DNA of 64,000 nucleotides, taken from Myxococcales bacterium. GTDB taxonomy: Bacteria; Myxococcota_A; Polyangia; Haliangiales; Haliangiaceae. The stretch covers positions 99,181 through 163,180 of the forward strand of contig JADJGV010000020.1 of assembly GCA_016707895.1 (NCBI GenBank), read 5' to 3'. The notes under the pieces are model-generated. The model was not told the DNA's origin and searched no databases. It saw only the letters and a program-made list of their open reading frames with translations. The first letter of the stretch is position 1, and every line of letters begins with the position of its first letter. Position numbers and translations under genes: made by a program. Shown piece by piece: positions 45,855 to 54,361 of this stretch.

Positions 45855-48092
45855 TCACGGCGCGGCCAGCTGCTCGAGGCCCAGCGCCTCGATCGCGGTC
45901 TGCAGCTTGACCCGGGCCTCGACCTCGGCGGCGCGGTGGGTGGCGATCGCGCGGGCCAGCTGGTCGGCGCGGCCGGTGGCGTCGGTCAGGCTCTTGACCA
46001 GCCGCCCGCGCAGCTGCGCCGCCTCGGCGCCCGGCAGCTTGGCGACGGTGGCCAGCGAGCGCTCGAGGTCGCCGGCGTGCTCGGTGGCGTCGGCCAGCGC
46101 GGCCTGGGCCGCGGCGGTGGCGGTGGTGGCGTCGGCCAGCGCGCCGCGGGCGGCGACCACCGCGCGCACCGCGGCCAGCACGCCGGCCGGCAGGTCGGCG
46201 CCGTCGACGTAGGCGGCCAGGTCGGTGGCGTCGTCGAGCAGCTCGATCCGCCGGGTCACCGGCTGGCGCTCCTCGACCACCAGCACGCTGGCCTTGCCCG
46301 GCGTGATCGGCAGCGCGATCAGCACGTGATCGTCGGCGCGCTCGCTGCCCGGCGGCAGGTCGCCGAGCTGGTAGCCCGCGCTCGGCGCGTGGCGCAGGTA
46401 GATCGTCGCCGGGGCGCTGGCGCTGGCGGCGACGGTGTAGCGGGTCCGCTTGACCAGCGCGTTCTGCACGGTGGCGACGCCGCGCGCCACCGCGATCAGC
46501 CGTTGCGGGCGCTCGTCGCCGCTGGTCTCGACGGTGACGCTGGTGCCGCCGTCGACCGCGTACGGCACGTAGGTGACCTGGCCGCCGGGCGTGCGGGCCA
46601 GCACGCCCTCGCCGGCGAAGCTACCCTCGGCGAACACCGCGACCGGGCCTGGCTCGACGGTCAGCTCGGCCGGCAGCGCCATCCGCGCGGCGCGGTACGG
46701 GTGGCGCCCCGAGCCGGGCGTCCCCGGCTCGGGGCGGAACAGCAGCACCGGCGCGCCGTCGATCGGCCGCGACAGCACCGACACCAGCGTCGACGCGCCC
46801 CGCGGCACGGTGACCCGATCGGCGAGCTGCCAGCGGGAGGTGCCGGCGACCTCGACGGTGGCGCCGCCGGGCGCCGCGGCGGCGGCCAGCGCCCGCTGGG
46901 TGTTGGGGCGGGCGGCGGTCGCGCCGGGGGCGTCGCTGGCGTCGCCGCGCTGGAGGATCTGGAACTCGACCCGGCGGTTGGCGCCGGGGTCGCGGCCGAG
47001 CGGCAGCGTGTCGCCGAACGGCCGCACGGTGAGGTCCTGCTGCACGCCGCGCTCGGCCAGCGCCGCGCGCACCGCCGCCGCGCGCCGCGCCGACAGGCCC
47101 CACGGGTCGTCCTCGCCGGTCGCCGCGTGGCCGGCGATCTCGACGGTGCGGATGTCGGGGTTGCCGATCAGCGTGCTGGCGATCGCGTCGAGCAGCGGCG
47201 CCGCCTGCGCGCCCGGCGTGGTCGAGCCGACGCCGAAGTAGATGCGATCGATGATCTCGACCGCGGCCGAGGTCAGGATCACCCGGCCGCGATCGGGGCA
47301 GCCGTCGTCGTCCTCGAAGCCGTTGTACGACTCGGGCTCGCCGGGGCAGCGGTCGGCGACGTCGGCGACGCGGTCGGCGTCGTTGTCGACGTCGGGGCAG
47401 CCGTCGTCGTCGTGGTAGGCGTCGACGTCCTCGCCGCCCTCGGGGCAGGCGTCGTCGACGTCGGCGACGCCGTCGTGATCGGCGTCGCCGCCGCCGCGGG
47501 TCGACGACGAGGCGACCACGCCGGTCGCGGTCGGCGCCACCATCGCGCCGGTGGCGTCGGGGCGGGGCACGAAGTGCGGCGTGCGCAGGTCGGTCGCGAA
47601 CGACAGCGGCGCGCCGGTCGCGAGCGCGAGCTGGACGCCGTCCCAGCTCTCCTCGGAGACGTTGTCGATCATCGCCCACGCCTGGAACAACAGCGGCCCG
47701 CCGGCCCGCTCGGGCATCGCCACCCGGTAGGTGGTCTTCCACGCCGCGGTCGGCACCGCGTAGCTGACGATCAGGTCGCGCACCGGCCGCGACAGCTCGA
47801 TGTCGACGACGACCCGGTCGCGCTGCGTCTGGTCGGGCGTCGGCAGCACCGCGGCCACCTGCTGGGCCTGGCCATCGCGATCGACGACGGTCAGCGTCTT
47901 GATGACGTCGTCGACCTCGTGCGGCCGCAGCACCAGCCGCAGGTGGCGATCGGCCAGCCCGCCGCGCCGCTCGAAGTGGCCGATGCCGTTCTGGAACAGC
48001 ACGACGCGATCGAGGCGCAGCGCGGGCGGCGCCGCCGGGCGGCCGTGGGCGCAGGCGGCGAGGCACAGGGTGAACGCGGTCCAGCGGTGCAT
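45855..48092 (-). CDS. DUF4139-type lipoprotein with inserted TSP3 calcium repeats and OmpA domain
   Basis: 745 residues with a lipoprotein signal (LCLAACAHG). The N- and C-terminal thirds form a DUF4139-like beta-rich domain (VVLFQNGIGHFERRG, AAWKTTYRVAMPE, SWDGVQLALATGAPLSF ... VPRGASTLVSVLSRPI). Between them, at about 200-275, are thrombospondin type 3 calcium repeats (DADHDGVADVDDACP, DDDGCPD, NGFEDDDGCPD). An OmpA-like peptidoglycan-binding domain follows at about 280-385 (VEIAGHAATGEDD, LSARRAAAVRAAL, NRRVEFQIL). A helical, coiled-coil-prone segment ends the protein. It probably tethers an envelope protein to peptidoglycan. Confidence 0.85.
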   Translation of the reverse strand: MHRWTAFTLCLAACAHGRPAAPPALRLDRVVLFQNGIGHFERRGGLADRHLRLVLRPHEVDDVIKTLTVVDRDGQAQQVAAVLPTPDQTQRDRVVVDIELSRPVRDLIVSYAVPTAAWKTTYRVAMPERAGGPLLFQAWAMIDNVSEESWDGVQLALATGAPLSFATDLRTPHFVPRPDATGAMVAPTATGVVASSSTRGGGDADHDGVADVDDACPEGGEDVDAYHDDDGCPDVDNDADRVADVADRCPGEPESYNGFEDDDGCPDRGRVILTSAAVEIIDRIYFGVGSTTPGAQAAPLLDAIASTLIGNPDIRTVEIAGHAATGEDDPWGLSARRAAAVRAALAERGVQQDLTVRPFGDTLPLGRDPGANRRVEFQILQRGDASDAPGATAARPNTQRALAAAAAPGGATVEVAGTSRWQLADRVTVPRGASTLVSVLSRPIDGAPVLLFRPEPGTPGSGRHPYRAARMALPAELTVEPGPVAVFAEGSFAGEGVLARTPGGQVTYVPYAVDGGTSVTVETSGDERPQRLIAVARGVATVQNALVKRTRYTVAASASAPATIYLRHAPSAGYQLGDLPPGSERADDHVLIALPITPGKASVLVVEERQPVTRRIELLDDATDLAAYVDGADLPAGVLAAVRAVVAARGALADATTATAAAQAALADATEHAGDLERSLATVAKLPGAEAAQLRGRLVKSLTDATGRADQLARAIATHRAAEVEARVKLQTAIEALGLEQLAAP

Positions 48093-48145
48093 GCCCAGCT
48101 AGTGCGAGCCGCCCTCGTCACGGTTACAGCGAGTACGATGCGCCG

Positions 48146-49288
48146 ATGAGCGAGCCACCTGCGCCTCTCGATCTCGGGTCGCTGCGCCACCGCATCGAGG
48201 CGATCGATCACCAGCTCCTCGAGCTGCTCGCGGCGCGGCTGGCGATCGTCGACGAGGTCGCCGCGGCCAAGCTGGCGGCGGCCAGCCCGTTCCGTGATCG
48301 CTCGCGCGAGGACCTGCTGATCGCGCGGCTGCGCGCGCGGGCGGTCGAGCTGGGCCTCGACGCCCACGAGATCGAGCGGCTGTACCGCGTGGTGCTCGAC
48401 ATGTCGGTCGCCCACCAGGAGGCGGTGGTGCGCGATCGCGCCGACGTGCCGCGCAAGGTGGCGTACCAGGGCGTCGAGGGCAGCTACAGCCACCTCGCGG
48501 CGCAGCGGCGCTACGGCGGCCGGGCCGGCGGCGCGCTGTTGCTCGGCCACGACAGCTTCCGCGCCGCGGCCGCCGCGGTCGAGCACGGCGCCGCCGACGT
48601 CGCGCTGTTGCCGATCGAGAACTCGACCGCCGGCAGCATCAACGAGACCTACGATCTGCTCGCCGGCGGCGCGCTGACGATCACCGGCGAGGTGGTCAGC
48701 GCCGTCGAGCACTGCCTGCTGGCGCTGCCCGGCGCGAGCCTCGACCGCGTCACCCGCGTGCGCTCGCACCCGCAGGCGCTGGCGCAGTGCCAGCGCTGGT
48801 TCGCCGCGCACCCGCACCTGACCGCCGAGATCGAGTTCGACACCGCCGGCGCGGCCCGCGGCGTGCGCGACGGCGGCGATCCGACCCAGGCGGCGATCGC
48901 CAGCGCGGCGGCGGCCACGACCTACGGCCTGCAGATCGTCGCGCGCGCGATCCAGGACGAGGCGTCCAACGCCACCCGCTTCGTCGAGGTGGCGCTGCGC
49001 CCGACGCCGGTGCCGCCCGACGCCGTGGCCAAGACCTCGCTCACCTTCACGCTCGCCGATCGCCCGGGCGCGCTGGGCGAGATCCTCACCCGCATCGCGG
49101 CGCGCGGGCTGTCGCTGACCAAGCTCGAGTCGCGGCCGCTGCGCAGCGCGCGCTGGCAGTACCGCTTCTACCTCGACGTGCTCGGCCACCTCGCGGCGGC
49201 GCCGCTGCAGGCCGTGCTGGCCGAGCTGGGCGAGCTCACCGGCGAGCTGCGGGTGCTCGGCTGCTACCCGGCCGACGCCGGATCGTGA
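48146..49288 (+). CDS. pheA: bifunctional chorismate mutase / prephenate dehydratase (P-protein)
   Basis: 380 residues, the phenylalanine branch. AroQ-type chorismate mutase (about 10-95: LRHRIEAIDHQLLELLAARL, KLAAASPFRDRSRE), prephenate dehydratase (YQGVEGSYSHLAA, LPIENSTAGSINETYDLL, and the TRF motif in NATRFVEV), and a C-terminal ACT regulatory domain (LADRPGALGEIL, LTKLESRPLR) for phenylalanine feedback. Length is normal and the gene appears monocistronic. Confidence 0.96.
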   Translation: MSEPPAPLDLGSLRHRIEAIDHQLLELLAARLAIVDEVAAAKLAAASPFRDRSREDLLIARLRARAVELGLDAHEIERLYRVVLDMSVAHQEAVVRDRADVPRKVAYQGVEGSYSHLAAQRRYGGRAGGALLLGHDSFRAAAAAVEHGAADVALLPIENSTAGSINETYDLLAGGALTITGEVVSAVEHCLLALPGASLDRVTRVRSHPQALAQCQRWFAAHPHLTAEIEFDTAGAARGVRDGGDPTQAAIASAAAATTYGLQIVARAIQDEASNATRFVEVALRPTPVPPDAVAKTSLTFTLADRPGALGEILTRIAARGLSLTKLESRPLRSARWQYRFYLDVLGHLAAAPLQAVLAELGELTGELRVLGCYPADAGS

Positions 49289-49291
49289 TCG

Positions 49292-49828
49292 TCAATACGG
49301 CGCGCCGTAGGCCGCGCCGCCGTAGGCCGCGCCACCCATCGCCGGGGCCGCGGCGGTTGGCGCCGCCGGGGCGCGCCAGCCGGTCCAATCGCCCTGGCGA
49401 TCGCGGTTCGAGGTCCACCAGCGGCCCGAGAAGCGCGCGCCGCCGGCGTCGAACACCAGCCAGCCCTCGCCGACCAGCTGGGCCTCGCCGGGCTGGGCCT
49501 GGGCCGGCTCGCGCCAGGTCAGGCGCAGCACGTTGCCGTCGAGCGCGCCGCCGAAGTAGCCGACCACGTCCTTGCCGTCGCGCTGGTACATCCAGACGCC
49601 GTGGACGCGGCCCGGGCCGTCGTCCTCGACCTTGACCGCCCCGAACGTGGTCTTCCACAGCCCGCTGGCGGCGCCCGGCGGCAGCGCCGACGACGGCGGC
49701 GGCGCGGCGTTCCACGCGCCGGCGGCGGCGGGGGGCGGCTCGTTCTTCTTGGAGCTGGCGGAAGCGACGAGCACGGTGGTGGCCAGGGCGGCCAGGGCGA
49801 GGCGAGCGGTGGTGGCGAGCGCGGTCAT
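49292..49828 (-). CDS. small secreted protein of unknown function
   Basis: 178 residues from the ATG at 49828. A signal-like N-terminus (LALAALATTVLVASAS) is followed by an Ala/Pro-rich linker and a compact beta-rich domain: GLWKTTFGAVKVEDDGPGRV, VWMYQRDGKDVVGYFGGALDGN and WLVFDAGGARFSGRWW. It ends in a low-complexity GGAAYGGAAYG tail. The domain resembles short lipocalin-like 'W..Y.R.G..V.GYFGG' repeats but I cannot name the family. It converges with pheA at a 3-nt gap. Confidence 0.65.
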   Translation of the reverse strand: MTALATTARLALAALATTVLVASASSKKNEPPPAAAGAWNAAPPPSSALPPGAASGLWKTTFGAVKVEDDGPGRVHGVWMYQRDGKDVVGYFGGALDGNVLRLTWREPAQAQPGEAQLVGEGWLVFDAGGARFSGRWWTSNRDRQGDWTGWRAPAAPTAAAPAMGGAAYGGAAYGAPY

Positions 49829-49909
49829 CGCGGCAAAGGGTACCACCACGCGGTTGCGGTCGTCGGCGGTCACGGCTAACGTGCCGCGCGGCTGTAACAT
49901 CCGCCACAC

Positions 49910-49982
49910 GGGCCCATAGCTCAGCGGTCAGAGCGGCCGGCTCATAACCGGTGGGTCCCTGGTTCAAGCCCAGGTGGGCCCA
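49910..49982 (+). tRNA. tRNA with CAU anticodon (elongator Met, or Ile2 if lysidine-modified); CCA not encoded
   Basis: The cloverleaf is complete: acceptor GGGCCCA (49910-49916) with TGGGCCC (49975-49981), D-arm, anticodon loop CTCATAA with CAT at 49943-49945, T-arm CCTGGTTCAAGCCCAGG and discriminator A49982. G1-C72 pairing rules out the initiator type. The T-arm resembles tRNA-Ile2(CAU), but Met cannot be excluded without modification data. CGG follows in place of CCA, unlike the tRNA-Asn here. Confidence 0.93.
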
Positions 49983-50014
49983 CGGAACTGACAACCTAGA
50001 CTCCCGAGGACGCC

Positions 50015-50779
50015 GTGAAAGACCAGCTGCTGCTATTGCTCGAGCTCCAGACCATCGACCTCAAGGTCCGGGAGCTGGACACCGCCCGCAAGGCGCTGCC
50101 GGCGCGCGCGGCCCCGCTGCGCAACGACCTGGCCAAGCTCGAGGCCATGCTCGACGGCGAGAAGCAGAAGCTGACCGACGCCGAGCTGTGGCAGCGCCAG
50201 CAGCAGGCGATCCTGTCCCGCGAGCAGGAGCTGCTGCGCGCCGCCAAGTCGAAGCTGCAGGGCACGCGCACCGGCAAGGAGTTCCACGCCGCGACCCGCG
50301 AGGTCGAGTTCAAGCGCAAGTCGATCAACGATCGCGAGGGCGAGCTCAAGAAGGTGACCGAGGCGCTGGGCAGCTCGGGCGCGGTGATCGGCGAGCGCGA
50401 CGGCGCGATCCAGAAGCTGCGCGACGAGCTGGCCGCCGAGGAGGCCCGCATCGCCACCCAGCTCGAGGAGCTGGCCCAGCAGGTCGCGGTGATCACCGCG
50501 GGCCGCGACGAGGTGCGGGCCAAGATCGACAAGGCCTGGCTCAAGACCTACGACGCGCTGATCGTCCGCGGCGTCGCGGTGGCGCCGGTGCTCGCCGGCA
50601 TCTGCCAGGGCTGCCGGGTGCGCATCCTGCCCCAGCAGAACAACAAGCTGGCGCGGCTCGAGACCATCGAGGCGTGCGAGCGGTGCGGCCGCATCATCTA
50701 CCGCAAGGAGATGCTGGAGCCGCCGCCCGCCGACGCCGCGCCCGCCGCCGACGCCGCGCCCGCCGCGCCGTCCGCGTAG
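50015..50779 (+). CDS. coiled-coil C4-type zinc-ribbon protein (zf-RING_7 / DUF164-like)
   Basis: 254 residues. Residues 1-185 are a long antiparallel coiled coil rich in E/K/R/Q heptads (LLLLLELQTIDLKVRELD, GKEFHAATREVEFKRKS). A C4 zinc ribbon follows (CQGC...CERCGRIIY), then an Ala/Pro tail. This is the family of nucleic-acid-associated zinc-ribbon proteins often found near RNA or DNA metabolism genes. Function is not established. The GTG start has GAGGA 4 nt upstream. The gene begins 33 nt after the CAU tRNA and may share its transcript. Confidence 0.9.
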   Translation: MKDQLLLLLELQTIDLKVRELDTARKALPARAAPLRNDLAKLEAMLDGEKQKLTDAELWQRQQQAILSREQELLRAAKSKLQGTRTGKEFHAATREVEFKRKSINDREGELKKVTEALGSSGAVIGERDGAIQKLRDELAAEEARIATQLEELAQQVAVITAGRDEVRAKIDKAWLKTYDALIVRGVAVAPVLAGICQGCRVRILPQQNNKLARLETIEACERCGRIIYRKEMLEPPPADAAPAADAAPAAPSA

Positions 50780-50780
50780 C

Positions 50781-51551
50781 TCAGGCCGCGACCGGGGCCA
50801 GCTGGCCGTAGCGGCCGCGCCGCAGGTTGCGCTTGATCACGACCGCCTCGCGGATGACCTTCCACATGTCCTTCCACGGCGACACCCGCGAGCGCTGGTC
50901 GTCGTGCCAGGTGACGCCGCACTCGCGCACCTGGTAGCCGAGGCGCTTGGCCAGCGCCAGCACCTCGAGGTCGAAGGCCCAGCCGTCGATCGTCGCGCGG
51001 GCGAACAGATCGTCGGCGGCGCGGGCGGTGAACGCCTTGAACCCGCACTGGGTGTCGCGCACGCCCGGCACCAGCGCGCGCTGGATGACCTGGTTGCACA
51101 GCCGGCTCCACAGCCGGCGGTACAGCGGCTGGGTCTGGTTCGACGCCGCGCCCGGCGCGTAGCGCGAGCCGATCGCCAGGTCGGCGCCGGCGACGATCGG
51201 CGCCAGCAGCTTGGGCAGCTCGGTCGCCGGCATCGAGCCGTCGGCGTCGCACATGACGCGGATCCGGCCGCGCGCCGCCAGCATGCCGATGCGCACCGCG
51301 CTGCCCTTGCCGCGGTTCGGCTTCGACGCGATCACCCGCAGCTGCGGGATGCGCTCGGCGGCCAGCCGCTCGCACAGCGCGACGGTGCCGTCCCGCGAAC
51401 CGTCGTCGACGACGACGATCTCCCAGGTGCCGGGGTGGGCGGCGAGGAACTGCGCGGTGGCCTCGAGCGTCGGCGTGATGCGGAGCTCCTCGTTGTAGGC
51501 GGGGATGACGATCGAGAGGTCGAGAGTGGTGGCGGCGGTGAGGTTCGACAT
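50781..51551 (-). CDS. family 2 glycosyltransferase (dolichyl/polyprenyl-phosphate hexose transferase-like)
   Basis: 256 residues. GT-A fold motifs: LSIVIPAYNEELRI, EIVVVDDGSRDGT, the DXD-type MCDADGSMP and CGFKAFT. DADGSMP and RDTQCGFKAF are typical of the DPG synthase-like group that loads glucose or mannose onto a lipid-phosphate carrier. No C-terminal membrane helix is present, so the enzyme is likely membrane-peripheral. It lies 28 nt downstream of a GtrA gene, and GtrA-type proteins usually partner such transferases. Confidence 0.92.
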   Translation of the reverse strand: MSNLTAATTLDLSIVIPAYNEELRITPTLEATAQFLAAHPGTWEIVVVDDGSRDGTVALCERLAAERIPQLRVIASKPNRGKGSAVRIGMLAARGRIRVMCDADGSMPATELPKLLAPIVAGADLAIGSRYAPGAASNQTQPLYRRLWSRLCNQVIQRALVPGVRDTQCGFKAFTARAADDLFARATIDGWAFDLEVLALAKRLGYQVRECGVTWHDDQRSRVSPWKDMWKVIREAVVIKRNLRRGRYGQLAPVAA

Positions 51552-51579
51552 GACGGGGCTCCTGAGATGACTGCGGCGA

Positions 51580-51984
51580 TCAGGCCGCGGCGAACACGAG
51601 GCGACGCTGGGCCGGGTAGCTCCAGCAGACGAAGATGACGGCGGCGCACACGACCTTCGCGGTCAGGTACGGCAGGTGCGCGCGGTCGCAGGCGAGGTGC
51701 ATCGCCACCGCCATCAGCACCGCGGTGGCGAGCGCGACGCCGCCGAACGCGGCGACCTGGCGGACGTCGAGGCGCGAGCGATCGCGGAACGCGACGTACT
51801 TGTTGGCGACGAAGCACAGCACCGCGCCGGCGATGGCGCCGGCGAACGCGGCGTAGGCCACGCCGACGCCGCGGTGGAGCAGCGTCGACAACAGGCAGAC
51901 GTCGACGGCGGTGCCGGCGAGCCCACCGAGGGCGGCGCCAGCCAGCGGCCGGGCCCGGGTGCGGAGTCGGTTGAGCGTTTCCAC
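51580..51984 (-). CDS. GtrA-family membrane protein
   Basis: 134 residues with four membrane helices. The signature FVANKYVAFRD and the flanking helices (LGGLAGTAVDVCLLSTLL, AAFAGAIAGAVLCFV) are those of GtrA, proposed to flip lipid-linked hexose for glycosylation of envelope polymers. It is the first gene of a two-gene unit with the GT2 enzyme, so the pair probably makes and translocates a polyprenyl-phosphate sugar. Confidence 0.9.
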   Translation of the reverse strand: METLNRLRTRARPLAGAALGGLAGTAVDVCLLSTLLHRGVGVAYAAFAGAIAGAVLCFVANKYVAFRDRSRLDVRQVAAFGGVALATAVLMAVAMHLACDRAHLPYLTAKVVCAAVIFVCWSYPAQRRLVFAAA

Positions 51985-52259
51985 GCCAGGGAGCTAGAGC
52001 ACCCCGCGTGCCACTGGTTCGACCAGCGCAATATTCGATGCTTAGCGTGTCAGGCAGGTGTCGAAGCGTCGACGGCGTGCGTCAGCGACCGACACCTACA
52101 CGGAAGGGACAGGCTCTACGGGACCAAGTATCTAATACCACTTGGAAATTTCGGCCGACCGCGCAGTCTTTCGTCGCCGAGCCGCTGCGCGCTCTGGTCG
52201 AATTCGTTTGATGTTCCGAGATGTTGAGACCCCGGAGCCTGTCCCCGCTCAGCTATCGC
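51985..52259. other. non-coding, lower-GC gap upstream of the GtrA/GT2 unit
   Basis: A 275-nt stretch with visibly lower GC than the flanks. It contains an inverted repeat CCAAGT (52124-52129) ... ACTTGG (52140-52145) with a 10-nt A/T-rich centre (ATCTAATACC), which could be an operator or promoter core for gtrA. Short frames here lack the codon bias of real genes in this window, and I see no RNA gene. Confidence 0.45.
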
Positions 52260-52907
52260 TCAGCCGCGGCGCGCGGCGGCCGGCGCGCGGTTGCCCTTGC
52301 CGGGCGTGCGCTTCTTGGCGACCGCCTTCTCGGCCGACGACGAGCGGGTGCGGGACGCGTCGCCGCGGCGGGCGCCACCGGCGCGCAGCTCGTCGACGAT
52401 GCGCTTGCCGCGGCGGGTGAGCGCGTGGGGGCGCAGGCGCTCGTTGCCGTCGGGCGCCGCGTACCCGGCGACCAGCCCGGCCTCGCGCAGCGCGGCCAGC
52501 GCGCGGCTGGCGCTCGACTTGTGGCGGCCCATCGTCAGCGCGACCTCGGTCGGGGTCTCGGCGCCCTCGGCCAGCGCGATGAGCGCGCTCTTGTACGGCT
52601 CGGTCTTGGCGTAGTGGAGGATCTCGCGCTCGGTGTCCTCCTCGCCGAGCTCGGCCTGGAACGCGCGCAGCAGGTCCTCGATCGCCGCCAGGTAGCCGGC
52701 GCGGAAGCCGGTGCTGGCGGTGTCGGCGACCCGCGCCCGCGCGACGTCGGGCGCGCGCATCGCGGCGCCGAGCGCGGCCATCGCGGCGCCGAGGTGATCG
52801 CCGCGGCGGCGGGTGAGCTCGAGGCCGAGCGAGCTGGCCAGGGCCCGCAGCCGCTCGGGATCGGCCGGCGCCTGCTCGAACCACGCGATCAGCTCGGTGA
52901 ACTCCAT
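52260..52907 (-). CDS. winged-helix transcriptional regulator with basic tail
   Basis: 215 residues. The centre has a helix-turn-helix: SALIALAEGAETPTEVALTM, then GRHKSSASRALAALREAGLV as recognition helix, followed by a wing (DGNERLRPHALTRRGKRIVDEL). This is a MarR/ArsR-like winged helix. The N-terminal half is helical and of unknown role. The C-terminal 35 residues are Lys/Arg/Ala-rich (KKRTPGKGNRAPAAARR), probably adding non-specific DNA affinity. Targets are unknown. Confidence 0.75.
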   Translation of the reverse strand: MEFTELIAWFEQAPADPERLRALASSLGLELTRRRGDHLGAAMAALGAAMRAPDVARARVADTASTGFRAGYLAAIEDLLRAFQAELGEEDTEREILHYAKTEPYKSALIALAEGAETPTEVALTMGRHKSSASRALAALREAGLVAGYAAPDGNERLRPHALTRRGKRIVDELRAGGARRGDASRTRSSSAEKAVAKKRTPGKGNRAPAAARRG

Positions 52908-53005
52908 GGCGACCTCTGCTTGCCGATCAAGCTAGCGGCGTTGCAACGGTTGCGCAATGGTTGTTCGGGCGACGCCGGCGAATCCGCGCCCTTGCCGCGC
53001 CGCGT

Positions 53006-54361
53006 TCACGGCGGATCGGGCCGCAGCGACAGCAGCAGGCACACCGGCGGGGTGACCTCGGAGCGGCGGACCACCTCGGACAGCCCCCACGGCACCGGCC
53101 GCGTGACGATCGCCACCGCGGCGTCCTCGCGCGCGCCGTCGGACGGATCGACCTGGTTGACGACGATGCAGGTGGCCTGGGTCGTGCCGGTCAGGCCGAG
53201 CGCGTCGGTCTCGAACACCGCGGTGCGCTCGGTCATCGCCGGCACGATCACGAGGCTGGGCCGCGCGGCGGTCAGGAGCTGGTGCGCGCCGAGCGACAGG
53301 AAGTCCTTGCAGATCAGCACCGCCACCGACCACGCGAAGCGGCCGCTGGCGTCGATCGCGCCGCGGAGGTGGAGCCGCGCCGGCGCGCTGGTGATGCCCT
53401 CGACCAGATCGCCGACCGCGAACGGGTTGAACTTGTCGGCCGTGAACCGGGCGTCGCCGGCGATCACCGTGGCGCGGTTGCGCGGCTCGCCGTCGACGGT
53501 GACGTGGCGGCTGCCCGCCACCACCAGCGGGCGGTGCGGGGCCGCGGCCGCCGCGCGCTCGAGCTCGGGCAGCGCGCCGCCGTCGACCGCCAGCTCGGGG
53601 AACACGACGATCGCCGCCTCGGACGACAGCGCCTCGGCGGTGAGCGCCCGCACCGCGGCGGCGGCGGCGGCGGGATCGCGCGGCCGCACGCCGGTGAACC
53701 GGCCGCGCTCGCGATCGACGTCCCAGGTCAGCTCGCCGAGCGGCGCGGCGATCGGCAGGCACACCGCGATCGCCGCGGCGGCGTCGGGCATCGCGACGCC
53801 GCCGTCGAGGTCGAGCACCAGCTCGACGCCGTCGGCCTCGGGCGCCAGCGCCAGCCGGCTGGTGCGATCGATCGGCAGATCGCGGACGTCGGGGTGGGTG
53901 GTCAGGTGGCGGCCGAAGACGTCGCGCAGCGACGGCTCGCCGATCGGGAACGGCTCGCCGGGGCGCACCAGCCACTGCCGCCGCTCGCGGAACGCCGCGA
54001 CGAAGCGGTGCCCGACCGCCTCGTCGAGCGCGTCGGCGCACACCCGCGCCACCAGCACCGCGGCGATGTCGGGGCGCTCGGGCAGCCCGGCGTGCAGGCG
54101 GGTCCACAGGATCTCGAGCGGCGTGCGGCTCTCGAGGTGCGCCAGGGACGCCACCGTGGTGCGCAGCACCAGCCGCAGCGCGTCGGTGAGCGTCGAGCGC
54201 CAGCCCGCGACCGAGCGATCCAGCCCGGCCGAGCGCGCCTCGCGCAGCGCGCCGGCGTGACGGCGGATGAAGCGCAGGAAGCACGCGGTCAGGCGATCCA
54301 GCGGCAGCGGGCTGGCCGGCCCGAGCCCGGTCAGCCACGCGGTGAGCGACGGCGGGATCAC
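53006..54361 (-). CDS. nitrilase-superfamily (carbon-nitrogen hydrolase-like) domain protein with novel N-terminal half
   Basis: 451 residues from a GTG overlapping the upstream stop (GTGA, 54358-54361). The C-terminal half shows the nitrilase triad in order: Glu in IVVFPELAVD, Lys in FTADKFNPF and Cys in VAVLICKDFLS, then IVPAMTER. The N-terminal 200 residues are helical and match nothing I know. Members of this superfamily hydrolyse amides or nitriles, or transfer acyl groups. No signal peptide is seen. It is coupled to a periplasmic 5'-nucleotidase gene, an unusual pairing. Confidence 0.72.
   Translation of the reverse strand: MIPPSLTAWLTGLGPASPLPLDRLTACFLRFIRRHAGALREARSAGLDRSVAGWRSTLTDALRLVLRTTVASLAHLESRTPLEILWTRLHAGLPERPDIAAVLVARVCADALDEAVGHRFVAAFRERRQWLVRPGEPFPIGEPSLRDVFGRHLTTHPDVRDLPIDRTSRLALAPEADGVELVLDLDGGVAMPDAAAAIAVCLPIAAPLGELTWDVDRERGRFTGVRPRDPAAAAAAVRALTAEALSSEAAIVVFPELAVDGGALPELERAAAAAPHRPLVVAGSRHVTVDGEPRNRATVIAGDARFTADKFNPFAVGDLVEGITSAPARLHLRGAIDASGRFAWSVAVLICKDFLSLGAHQLLTAARPSLVIVPAMTERTAVFETDALGLTGTTQATCIVVNQVDPSDGAREDAAVAIVTRPVPWGLSEVVRRSEVTPPVCLLLSLRPDPP

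Noticed and set aside
52008..52211. Small reading frame in the lower-GC gap before gtrA
   Set aside because: Codon use differs from real genes here, with no ribosome site and no family.
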